The notes under the pieces are model-generated. The model was given only the letters and a program-made list of their open reading frames with translations. It searched no databases and was not told where the DNA came from. Shown here piece by piece: positions 1-7,013 of a stretch of DNA of 11,903 nt. Position numbers and translations under genes: made by a program. The stretch is from Saccoglossus kowalevskii (Eukaryota; Hemichordata; Enteropneusta; Harrimaniidae). The stretch lies in contig NW_003114958.1 of the NCBI RefSeq assembly GCF_000003605.2, positions 67,061 through 78,963 on the forward strand. Reading direction: 5' to 3'. The stretch's first letter is position 1, and every line of letters starts with the position of its first letter.

Positions 1-2
1 AT

Positions 3-202
3 ATCAAAGCAATTGGACTTGCGGTTTTCAACAAGAAGTCGAAAATATCACTTTTTACCAAAAATGACAAAAATATTCACCAAAATTAGAGAATTAAAGA
101 TATTAACATAAAATGAACAAACCTAAGAGAGGTCTACCCAAGGTACATATACACCAAGTATCAAAGCATTCAGGCTTGTAGTTTTCAAGAAGAAGTCGAA
201 AA
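3..202. repeat. Diverged direct repeat pair (43-bp core, 157-bp spacing)
   Basis: ATCAAAGCAATTGGACTTGC at 3-22 and ATCAAAGCATTCAGGCTTGT at 160-179 start two aligned copies, each continuing GTTTTCAA(C/G)AAGAAGTCGAAAA (ending about 45 and 202). Two copies at regular spacing suggest a tandem or nested dispersed repeat family that runs off the left edge. A minus-strand open frame across it (123-308) is a by-product of the repeat. Confidence 0.75.
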
Positions 203-245
203 AGTAAAACACTGACACGGACGCCAGACAATCACTCATATGATA

Positions 246-276
246 AGCTCCGCTCGACAAAGTCGACAGCGGAGCT
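246..276. repeat. Strong hairpin followed by an A-run
   Basis: AGCTCCGCT (246-254) and AGCGGAGCT (268-276) are perfect inverse complements. An inner CGAC/GTCG (255-258, 262-265) adds four pairs with a small AC bulge and an AAA loop. AAAAA follows directly at 277-281. This GC-rich stem in AT-rich DNA, adjoining the direct-repeat family, looks like the 3' end of a dispersed element. Confidence 0.8.
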
Positions 277-309
277 AAAAATATATCAAATACTACCAGT
301 ACCACCATT

Positions 310-715
310 ATACATCATCATGTAATCAATAAGCACATCATTTAAGTTCTGTATGGTCAGTAACTAATCAGACTGTCTGTTAACATAGAGCCACCAGTGT
401 TCACTTCTGCACCTGATCAAATGACTTTGAAACTTGAGTTCAAGTCTTGTAGGATCAGCAACTGATGAACACCTTGTGTTGCATGTTGCTTTCCAGTACG
501 ACACACAAAATTATTTAATTTCGCACTAATTCACTATGGAAATTTTAGTCTGCTTTAGTCTGATATTTCTCTTTTTATAATATTTCGAGGGCCTCTGTAT
601 CTCTCACTATTTCTATACTTCTATACTCACCGTTGCATGCATCTGATGACCATAGCGTGTCATTGTTTACAAATAAGCGTCCACCCATGAGCCTTTGCGT
701 TTTAAGCATGCATTG
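310..715. other. NDUFA7 3' flank, no recognised gene
   Basis: This 406-nt stretch lies downstream of the NDUFA7 stop on the minus strand and must contain its 3'UTR. I see no perfect minus-strand AATAAA. An ATTAAA variant at 519-514, about 200 nt past the stop, is the best candidate poly(A) signal. No ORF or repeat is supported. Confidence 0.5.
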
Positions 716-774
716 TTATCGTGGGTTGGGACTCAATTCCCACATGTGCACAGGTGACAATCCCTCTGCTTTAA
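716..774 (-). CDS. NDUFA7: NDUFA7 coding exon 4 (C terminus)
   Basis: The minus-strand frame reads KAEGLSPVHMWELSPNPR then TAA (718-716). Human NDUFA7 ends APPIKRWELSSDQPYL, so WELS, its distance to the stop, and P four residues before W all align. Possible acceptors are ACATAG at 780-775 (exon starts at 774, phase 1) or AAAGCAG at 772-766 (exon starts at 765, phase 1). Both have weak pyrimidine tracts. Neither joins in frame to the GTATTC donor of exon 3. The first joins in frame to the 3081 donor. An unseen small exon in between is the alternative. Confidence 0.68.
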
Positions 775-3700
775 CTATGTGTAAGTGTGTTTTGTGTCAA
801 CTATTCTTTTGAAACTAGAATGCCCTTTTCAATTGTATTTTTGTAAAATAAATAAATTAATTAAACAGAAAGTACTTAAAAAAAATAAAAACATATTTTG
901 AGTATTAATTCTAAAATGCTAATAGAACACATGGTCGCAAACTAAGACAAAGTTGCACACTGTCCAGTGTCCTTTTTTGGTTATGCTTTGTTGAATCGTT
1001 AATAAACTTTGTTGAAGCAGCATAAATCGTTGACTGCATGTACTCTAAAACTTATGTTAGTGATCACCTCTAATAAAAACCTCCTGTATACAGTCACCAC
1101 TTCAAGACATTTCCAAGGCATAAGATATAAGCAAACTTGTTTGTAAAGTCCCTTGGGTGGTCACTATCACAGGTTTGACTGTACTAACAATAGATTGATA
1201 GATGGACACCGCACTGGTTTCCATGATCCAAAAAGGTATATCACTATCTGATGAAGTGCAGGACACAATTTTAAGCTACTGTAACCCATGCGATTTAGAA
1301 TGATAATTCTGCAGCTCACAGTATATTTTGATGTTTGCATAACGTTTGACAAATAGCAGGGTTCTCCCCAGGGCTTTTTAGCGCGGCACTATACTTGTGA
1401 ATCTCGGTGCTTCACTTGGGACCTCGGAGCTATGTGTTCCCACCTCGGCGCTTGATTTCATATTTGACATGCCAATATCAGAAGTGCAAAAGCTTTGTTC
1501 GCCACACCGGTCGGCCCCGATCGTCACTCAAAATTAGTGACCACCACGGAAACGCTATTGTCTGATTGTTATTATAATTACGTACCAACCGACACGCATC
1601 CTGCCAGTCGTGGATTATAATTTGTAAACAATAGACCTAGTTGCATGATACGTAGCGGCTAGTCAAATTTGTGAAATTAGCACCTCTTTGTTTGTAAGTA
1701 AATACTTTCTGCGATAGACACAGGCTTTAGATTGAAAGCTAAAATTCTTTCAAAATCAATTCCACCTCGATATAACATGCTCAAAGCGGAGTTCACGATC
1801 AGTTCACGCTACTCAGGAAAAAAACAACATGTTTATTGCGTGATTTGGTAAAATACATTTGAACTGTTATCATCGCGAATCATGTAAAAACTCTTCTTTC
1901 AAGACCTATTTTACCTTTTAGAAATTGAAAATCACCTCTTTCGAAAGTCATCATGCAGTTTTCAATTGAAATCGATGCCAACACATCATGCTACGACATC
2001 GCTTTACTTCCGCAATGTAATTTTTATGATAACTACCATTTGGAAAAATTCGGATTCTACCGGCATTACCATGCGGCATTTTGATTGGTTATTGGCATTC
2101 ATCGGGTCAAAGGACACATGCTAATGTTTAACAAACATCATGGCGGGTCTGTTTTTTTTACCGAAGCGATTGAGTGATCAAAAATAATCGCTCCCGATAA
2201 AAATAAGTCGAATTTTACTTACATTTCATATCAAAAAAAAAAAAAGAAGTAACATTTTTTGAGGAATTATTGCTATAACTGGTGTATAACATGGCCAAGT
2301 AAGTTATGTCACGTCGTAACTTTGATGATCGTTTTGAAGCTTCATTTGTTCGCTCATTACTGTAATTGTAAACGTTTTAAAAGTTGATGGTACGAATAAT
2401 AAATTACAACAATACGCCAATTAATTACGTGATCGATTTTTTGAAGGAGAATGTTTTAGGAGTGAATAAAATTATGAGATTCGTGAACATAAATCTGGCT
2501 TAACGTTTTGAATGCGTTTCATTCAACGTTTTTACAATACAATTAAATTGCAGCATAATTTATTTGTGTTTGTTTTTTTGTCTGCAGCATTTGTATTTCG
2601 AGAATGTTTCAAGCTCTTCTAAATTGTGAAACATAATGTGTTGATTCTATTAAAAAAAATATTTGCACTGTGACTGAGCTCACTAATATTCATAATTGTA
2701 AACAAGTTCTGTTAACAATGAAGGAAAGATATGTAAATGATATGCAAATTATTATGCAAATTAGCCGCGACGCTATGCATTTTTTCTGGGGAGAACCCTG
2801 AATAGTAATTCTAATGATCACAGGAAGTTTTAACACTTGTCATTTTACAATTACAAAGGACTTGTATTACAAAGGACTTGTATTAAAAACAGTAGCCACA
2901 AGTAGCAGTTATACATTTGTTGTATACATATGTAAGTTGTAAATCTCTCACAGGTATCGATTTATATGAAGGGACTACTTCTTTAAAGTGGGACAAAGTA
3001 TTTTCACTGGAGCAGAGACAATACCTAGCAAAAATTAATACTTAATTTTGCCGGCTAATTTCAGCCAAATATATGCATTACAAATAGAATACCTGGCTGC
3101 TGGAGCTGGCAGCTGTTTTACTTGCGAGTACAGCACATCTGGTGGTGAGTTTAGTCTCCGTGCATCTCTACTAAAGTAGTAGTTACTGGCAACTGCATGG
3201 GATGGACCATCTGGTAAATTAGCTGGTGGGATAGTCCTGCAAAAAGTGATCATACAAGTCAGGAAATTGACTCAAGTTACAGGTGTGCTTAGAATAAGTT
3301 GACAAGTCCAATCAGGAGAGGAGGAGGAGCTGCCTGAACGTCATTTAGTCACTATGTGAAATGAGATGGTGTACACAGGAGACCGTTGAAACAGATCAGG
3401 GTTGACCATTTCAATTGGAGTGGGTGGCAATTTTCACATATACATCTATCCGGAATGTTTAAACAATCTGAGTAGAGCATTTCAGATTGTTCCCTCTATT
3501 ACAAAGAAGAATCCTTATTTGTTTTATAGAGTGACTAAGCTCAATAGTAAGGTGTCATGCTGTCCATACATGTACAATACTAGATAAAGATTAGGATGTA
3601 TAAGATAAAGCTTGGCAACTTTCATAACCATAACAGTTTTAGACGATAAAAACCATATTCTTAGATGTCAATTGAATGTAATTCTAACCAATTACAGTGG

Positions 3701-5591
3701 ACGTGTAAAAAGTAGATTGAAACAATCTGATATATAAACTCAAAATTTTGTTTTGTCTTGTGATTATCTTATTATTTCATTGCTTAATCTTTATCTTTAA
3801 TAGTAATTACCTTGGTGCTTGATCCCTTGCGTATCTCAGAGGCAAATTACCTTGGTAGTCCCTCTGTGAATATAAAAAATATTTCCATATCACAAATTTT
3901 GTAGTATTAGGGTATAGTAACTCTATGTTACATTTAAACGTAAAAATTGCCTGCCTTGTGAACTGGTGAAATACTTAATTACTGCATGGATTTTATTCCC
4001 AGGGCAGCAGCTTTGTGCAGACTTCGTGCAGATATGTTAACACTGATTTTCGAAAGGTAAACTGAGGGCGGGAGAAGTATTTAAACCTTTCACGGCCACC
4101 AACAAGTCATGTCAAAGAATAGTTTGCTCGTTCATACTGTGACCCCAGTCACGACAGACTCAATGGACACGATTATTCGAAAAAAGTAAAACGATGTTCC
4201 AGACCAGGTTTCACGACTTGGCGATCACATTTTTTGCCATTTTGAAAACTACTACTCAAAAGAAATATGCATTATTTCAGTATTGCAACATCGGAGTTCA
4301 TCCCGAGTAAATAACAGAATGGAAAAGGTGCGAACTATGTTCCATACGTTCGCCATGAACTCTAAATTTAATGCGAGTTTTCTCGTAAAAGCTGCAACCA
4401 AACTACGATGGGTTGACATCGATTTCAGTTGAAAACTGCACGATGGTTATTGAAAGAGGTGATTAGCAATTTTTAAAAGGTAAAATAGGTCTTGAAAAAA
4501 AAAGAGTATTTCCATGAATCGCGATGATAACAGTTCAAATGTATTTTACCAAATCACGCAATAAACACGTTGATTTTTTTCTTGAGTACTAGTAGCGTAA
4601 ACTGTCAGATCGTGAACTCCACTTTGACCCACAGGTGCTTTGACCATATTATATCGGGGTGAAATTGATTTTGAAAGAATTTTAGCTTTCAATCTATAGA
4701 ATGTGTCTATCGCAGAAAGTATTTACTTACAAACAAAGAGGTGCGAATTTCACAAAATTGACTAGCCGCTACGTATCGTGCAACTAGATCTATTGTTTAC
4801 AAATTATAATCCACGACTGGCAGGATGCGTGTTGGTTGGTACAAAATTATAATAACAATCGGACAATAGTCCTGGTCGGAAGTGTTTCCGTGGTGGTCGC
4901 TAATTTTGAGTGCCGGTGGGGCCGACCAGCGTGGCGAGATCCCTGACTTCAACAGAAAAATGTTTTGTCAAATGAACTGTTTGTTATATTATGATATTAT
5001 TATGGGTGACAAAGTGGAATCTGATTAAGGTAACCAAGAAGGATTTTAATGCAATTCTAGAATAATTTTATTTTCAATTAACAGAGGATCATAAATTGTT
5101 GTATTTTGAAACTGAAAAGTCAGGTACTGTTGATCGCAAGGTATTGCATCGCAATGCTGTCAATGTTATTGTGATCGTAGTAGTACAGTATAGGTCAATG
5201 AAAAATCATGTCAAAAATGTTGTGCAAAAACAACATCACGCACAAGTTTAGTGTGCGGGTCTCCTCTGAGCAAAATATCATGCTTTGTGGTGGGCGCAGC
5301 TTAACTGGTGCATCGCACCGTGGAGGTACAAATCCCGAGTTCATAAACATTTACACACGTCCACCAGAGAATTACGTGACCTGAGATGACCCCATTTGTT
5401 ACTGACAGTTTAAAAGCTATGATTGATTCTACTGCATTTGACTTAGTTAGATCATATGCGACCGAGCACAATTTTTACAAATAATGTGATAGTCGCGGGA
5501 TAGCAGCTAAGCCAAATAAATCACGATTCCATATACTTACACCGGCGAAAAAGTTTCGGAGCCACTTCACGTATTTTGTTGCCACCGCCAT
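716..5591 (-). CDS. NDUFA7: NADH dehydrogenase [ubiquinone] 1 alpha subcomplex subunit 7 (complex I B14.5a), four coding exons
   Basis: NDUFA7 is a small accessory subunit in the matrix-facing arm of mitochondrial complex I. Minus-strand exons are 5591-5541 (17 codons, MAVATKYVKWLRNFFAG), 3863-3811 (RDYQGNLPLRYARDQAP plus two bases), 3236-3093 or 3082 (starting TIPPANLPDGPSH), and 774-716, ending WELSPNPR and TAA. The family signature GPSHxxxxNYYxxRDxRR is intact in exon 3, and the tail resembles the vertebrate ending WELSSDQPYL. Exons 1-2 join in phase 0 and exons 2-3 in phase 2 (AG|G, Arg), both with GT-AG borders. The exon 3-4 join is less certain: the donor at 3081/3080 with the acceptor at 775 gives a 105-residue protein, against 113 in human. 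No cleavable presequence is evident, as is usual for this subunit. Exons 1-3 are secure; exon 4 is probable. Confidence 0.88.
1055..1182. repeat. Short inverted-repeat element fragment with ACAGTCAAACCTG terminus
   Basis: On the minus strand the sequence begins TACAGTCAAACCTGTGATAG then TGACCACCC. The other side, near 1070-1100, has GTGATCACC and GTATACAGTCACCAC in mirrored orientation, giving imperfect inverted arms. Ends of this type (ACAGTCAAACCTG...GACCACC) recur in many marine invertebrate genomes as I recall. It is too short and decayed to classify. Confidence 0.5.
1357..2800. mobile_element. Non-autonomous DNA transposon with 15-bp perfect TIRs
   Basis: CAGGGTTCTCCCCAG at 1357-1371 is the exact reverse complement of CTGGGGAGAACCCTG at 2786-2800. 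The similarity continues inward imperfectly (a T/A-rich spacer, then TAGCG...CGGC). AATAG flanks both ends (1352-1356 and 2801-2805), consistent with a 5-bp target-site duplication. The 1444-bp interior has no transposase-length ORF, so it would move only with help. CAGGG termini resemble those of hAT-like elements, but those make 8-bp duplications, so I leave the superfamily open. It sits in NDUFA7 intron 3. A T-run and A-run (about 2151-2160, 2234-2246) and an inverted CCAAT-like motif near 2082 lie inside. Confidence 0.8.
1501..2007 (+). repeat. Inverted dispersed repeat, copy 1 (inside the 1444-bp element)
   Basis: This approximately 0.5-kb segment matches the reverse complement of 4385-4945 almost continuously by eye. 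Examples are GATACGTAGCGGCTAGTCAA, TTTGTTTGTAAGTAAATACT and GTGATTTGGTAAAATACATT, each present in inverse form in the other copy. Differences are scattered substitutions plus short indels, so it is a diverged, old pair. It ends near GCTTTAC at 2007. Confidence 0.9.
2851..2885 (+). repeat. 16-bp tandem duplication
   Basis: TTACAAAGGACTTGTA occurs twice head to tail (2851-2866 and 2867-2882), followed by a partial third unit (TTA). It is probably replication slippage in NDUFA7 intron 3, just outside the transposon end. Confidence 0.9.
3093..3236 (-). CDS. NDUFA7: NDUFA7 coding exon 3
   Basis: This exon encodes the family core: TIPPANLPDGPSHAVASNYY, then FSRDARRLNSPPDVLYSQVK, then QLPAPAA. The human counterpart is [25 protein letters not shown]. 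The acceptor is TTTTTGCAG (ending at 3237). The most natural donor is CCAG|GTATTC at 3092, leaving phase 2. An alternative donor, ATTT|GTAATG at 3081, extends the exon to 3082 and leaves phase 1, which is the phase that exon 4 requires. The open frame runs on to about 3035 before a stop, but that stretch is intronic. Confidence 0.93.
3237..3810 (-). other. NDUFA7 intron 2
   Basis: This 574-nt GT-AG phase-2 intron (GTAATT...TTTTTGCAG) contains no recognisable repeat or gene. The plus-strand 61-codon open frame at 3402-3587 lies wholly inside it and resembles nothing I know. Confidence 0.85.
3811..3863 (-). CDS. NDUFA7: NDUFA7 coding exon 2
   Basis: This 53-nt exon encodes RDYQGNLPLRYARDQAP plus the first two bases of an Arg codon. 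It aligns with the human segment HDLQGKLQLRYQEISKR, sharing xQGxLxLRY. The borders are acceptor TTCACAG (3870-3864) and donor GTAATT (3810-3805). Length and phase (0 in, 2 out) fit the neighbouring exons exactly. The exon is too short to be found as an isolated ORF; it was found by matching the protein family. Confidence 0.9.
4385..4945 (-). repeat. Inverted dispersed repeat, copy 2
   Basis: This is the reverse-complement partner of 1501-2007. Read on the minus strand it starts CAGGGATCTCGCCACGCTGG at 4945, sharing CAGGG(T/A)TCTC with the terminus of the 1444-bp element, then continues with the shared segment down to about 4385 (GCTTTTAC). Copy 1 has about 125 extra bases between the terminus and the shared body. 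Copy 2 has small extra stretches near 4630 (a duplicated TCAAAG-containing piece) and near 4867. Its far terminus is not clear; a CAGGG occurs at 4002 but no matching target duplication is visible. Confidence 0.88.
5292..5335 (+). repeat. Degenerate tRNA-like (SINE-type) segment
   Basis: GGGCGCAGCTTAACTGG (5292-5308) resembles a polymerase III A box, and GGTACAAATCC (5325-5335) resembles the B box GGTTCRANTCC. The spacing between them (about 16 nt) is too short for a real tRNA, and no acceptor stem forms. If meaningful, it is a decayed tRNA-derived repeat. Confidence 0.25.
5541..5591 (-). CDS. NDUFA7: NDUFA7 coding exon 1
   Basis: On the minus strand, ATG GCG GTG GCA begins a 17-codon exon (MAVATKYVKWLRNFFAG) ending at a strong donor, GTAAGT. 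Human NDUFA7 starts MASATRLIQRLRNWASG, which aligns without gaps over 17 residues (MAxAT...LRN..G). The start context is CAAGATGG, with A at -3 and G at +4, which is near-optimal. Exon 1 ends on a codon boundary. Confidence 0.9.
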
Positions 5592-5907
5592 CTTGTAAAA
5601 TCCCAGTCCTCGAAATCACGCAATGCTCTATGGGATAGTTTTAGCCTCGAACAGAAAATATATTTAGCGTGACATAAAATGTTTTTTTTTTTTTAGTAAT
5701 TTTGTTTGCTAAAACATAATCTAAATATAATTATAATTAAATAATTTGAATGTTTTCTTTAATATTGAAAATGTATTTCAACAAGCAAGTTTTTATACTA
5801 TATGAGTTTGCTATACTATGGCACAATCCTGTTCAGGCTCCCTGATTTTGAAATCGTGAAACCCGCCTTGAGGTGGCCTTTTCGTTCGCTGTCCCAAAAC
5901 AGGCAAC
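5592..5907. promoter_or_regulatory. Putative bidirectional promoter of NDUFA7 and RPS28
   Basis: About 316 bp separates the minus-strand NDUFA7 ATG (5589-5591) from the plus-strand RPS28 ATG (5908-5910). This stretch must hold both 5'UTRs and the promoter elements. The centre (about 5650-5815) is very AT-rich, with a T-run at 5683-5694. The edges are less AT-rich. There is no clear TATA box at a sensible distance from the RPS28 start, as expected for housekeeping genes. The NDUFA7 start codon is embedded in CAAGATGGCGG, a good match to the YY1 consensus, which is common at translation starts of TATA-less genes. The bidirectional function is inferred from the arrangement. Confidence 0.75.
5877..5890 (+). 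promoter_or_regulatory. Putative RPS28 transcription start with 5' TOP-like tract
   Basis: The sequence CCTTTTCGTTCGCT lies 18-31 nt before the ATG. Ribosomal-protein mRNAs usually start at a C inside a short pyrimidine tract (5' TOP), which couples translation to growth signalling. CCTTTTC at 5877-5883 fits that and would give a 5'UTR of about 30 nt. This is placed by motif only, without transcript evidence. Confidence 0.55.
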
Positions 5908-5934
5908 ATGGACAAACCTATTAAACTAGCAAAG
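5908..5934 (+). CDS. RPS28: RPS28 coding exon 1
   Basis: This 27-nt coding exon encodes MDKPIKLAK. The context before the ATG is GGCAAC, with A at -3. The donor GTTGGT at 5935 has T rather than a purine at +3 but keeps G at +5, so it is usable but not strong. The codon after the splice (GTG, Val) continues the conserved family sequence exactly. Confidence 0.94.
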
Positions 5935-6558
5935 GTTGGTAATTTCAGCATGTTATAGTGACAGTGTGAACATTTTCCCATTACTGGTTAACCTTGAATG
6001 TATATTTTATTGACCGACGGCAACAATTGTTTCACTGAGCTTTGTAAAAACGGAAAGTAATGATAAGTTTGTCAATGTGTGCCCGATATTATCCCAAATT
6101 TCAAGATGGCTGCGCCCATGAAGAATACTATAACACGAGTTGAATTTTTTGAAAAATATACCTTTCATGACCTATATGCCAAATATTCGCGATTCGGTGT
6201 CACCGCCAAGGTCGACGAAGATAATATATTGTAAAATTTGATTTTACTATAATTTTTGATTGCTAAAGTACTTGAGGGCTGAATATCAAAATAAATCGAT
6301 AAGTTTATTATTTAATATGTGAACTGAGATTTTGCATTTTTTAAATCTGCTAGAATTTTTTTTTTGACATGTAACATTATTATCCAGGTGACCAAAGTTC
6401 TTGGAAGAACAGGATCACAGGGTCAGTGTACGCAGGTTAGAGTGGAATTCTTGGACGACTCCAACAGGTCAATTATAAGGAATGTAAAAGGACCAGTACG
6501 TGAGGGAGATGTATTAACGCTGTTAGAGTCTGAACGTGAAGCTAGGAGGTTAAGATAA
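5908..6558 (+). CDS. RPS28: 40S ribosomal protein S28 (eS28), two coding exons
   Basis: This gene encodes eS28, a small OB-fold protein of the 40S head near the mRNA exit channel. Coding exon 1 (5908-5934) reads MDKPIKLAK. Coding exon 2 (6388-6558) begins [16 protein letters not shown] and ends SEREARRLR before TAA. The joined product is 65 residues, the length of the Drosophila-type protein. Human RPS28 is slightly longer at its N terminus. Family hallmarks present are [27 protein letters not shown] and the basic C-terminal RRLR. The join is phase 0: the donor after AAG is GTTGGT, and the acceptor follows a T-run and ends in TATCCAG. Translating through the intron hits a stop (TAG) within nine codons, so splicing is required. 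The start has a purine at -3 and matches family N termini. Identification is by recognition of the conserved sequence and is very secure. Confidence 0.97.
5935..6387 (+). other. RPS28 intron 1
   Basis: This 453-nt GT-AG intron interrupts the RPS28 coding sequence after codon 9. Introns of ribosomal-protein genes often host snoRNAs, but I see no convincing C/D pair (one ATGATA-like box C at about 6060 and a distant CTGA at about 6275) and no H/ACA pattern. It does contain a 42-codon open frame starting in good context at 6106, which is reported separately. Confidence 0.9.
6106..6234 (+). CDS. Small intronic ORF, 42 codons, function unknown
   Basis: ATG at 6106 in context TCAAGATGG (A at -3, G at +4) opens a frame beginning [20 protein letters not shown] and ending VDEDNIL before TAA. 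It has a less AT-rich, more coding-like composition than its surroundings. It lies inside RPS28 intron 1 on the same strand. It matches no family I recognise. It could be the first exon of a nested or former gene, a retained transposon fragment, or chance. The AAGATGGC around the start also matches a YY1 motif. Confidence 0.2.
   Translation: MAAPMKNTITRVEFFEKYTFHDLYAKYSRFGVTAKVDEDNIL
6388..6558 (+). CDS. RPS28: RPS28 coding exon 2 with stop codon
   Basis: This exon encodes 56 residues plus TAA (6556-6558) and contains almost the whole OB-fold. The acceptor is supported by a T-rich tract at about 6357-6365 and a TATCCAG end at 6381-6387. The open frame continues 24 nt upstream into the intron from a TTG at 6364. 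That extension (TCNIIIQ) is intron and is not part of the protein. Confidence 0.96.
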   Translation: MTKVLGRTGSQGQCTQVRVEFLDDSNRSIIRNVKGPVREGDVLTLLESEREARRLR

Positions 6559-6582
6559 CGTTCTTTGGCGTATTTCAACATA

Positions 6583-7013
6583 GTGAGTATTGTACATGCA
6601 TTCTTAAATTTTTTTAAGCAGAGCCTACAATGCTTTTTGTTGATAGCCTTTCTAGTAGCTGCGGTTCCGTAGCTCTTTGGTGCGACCTACAATCGAATTT
6701 CGCCCTAACAATTTCATTTGGACGTCTTCTTTTTAATTTTGTTGTTGTACGTCGAACATAGAGCTACGGGATCTACCACCATTTAAAAACAGAAATCTGG
6801 CATACGTAAATTAAATCGCTTTTGCTTTCGATTACGATGGTGTGACGTACCTTTATTGTGAATTGATCGCTGGATGAATAACATTTGTGTTTGCATTTGC
6901 AATTTGTGTTTATAAATAAGCAATAATTTGTGATATTTTCAAAAAATTACCACGGAAACCAAGCAAATTACGAGAAAATGGCAGCCATTGACATCCCACA
7001 CTCCCTGGCGCAG
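6583..7013 (+). other. Candidate 3'UTR intron of RPS28
   Basis: Twenty-four bases after the stop codon is a near-consensus donor, ATA|GTGAGT (6583-6588). A good acceptor ends at 7013: a TTGAC branch-like site followed by a pyrimidine-rich run and GCGCAG. Downstream are AATAAA hexamers at 7014-7019 and 7060-7065. Splicing would give a short terminal exon of about 70 nt. A 3'UTR intron would normally be less than 50-55 nt from the stop to escape nonsense-mediated decay, and this one is at 24 nt. This is an inference from splice motifs. The alternative is a simple unspliced 3'UTR. Confidence 0.4.
6666..6771. repeat. Fold-back (palindromic) MITE-like element
   Basis: The left arm, TCCGTAGCTCTTTGGTGCGA continuing to 6692, pairs with the right arm at 6745-6771 (TTGTACGTCGAACATAGAGC then TACGGGA). 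The arms are 27 nt with a few mismatches and one-base shifts, around a 52-nt centre. No ORF is present. It lies in the RPS28 3' region, inside the candidate 3'UTR intron. Confidence 0.6.

Larger units (their letters stand above)
3864..5540 (-). other. NDUFA7 intron 1
   Basis: This 1677-nt GT-AG intron lies between NDUFA7 exons 1 and 2. It contains the inverted copy of the transposon-derived repeat (4385-4945) and a degenerate tRNA-like segment near 5292-5335. I see no other gene in it. Confidence 0.85.

Noticed and set aside
123-308. Minus-strand 61-codon frame
   Set aside because: It is read through the direct-repeat and hairpin family; composition is repeat-driven and no protein family is recognised.
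1167-1352. Minus-strand 61-codon frame in NDUFA7 intron 3
   Set aside because: It lacks similarity to NDUFA7 or any family I know; it lies between repeats and is of chance length for AT-rich DNA.
2140-2187. ATGGCGGGT frame inside the 1444-bp element as a transposase start
   Set aside because: The frame closes after about 15 codons with no donor; the interior has no transposase-length coding potential.
3402-3587. Plus-strand 61-codon frame
   Set aside because: It lies entirely in NDUFA7 intron 2, opposite strand, no recognisable motif or splice context.
5935-6387. snoRNA in the RPS28 intron
   Set aside because: Looked for box C/D and H/ACA patterns because ribosomal-protein introns often host them; box candidates are too degenerate and too far apart.
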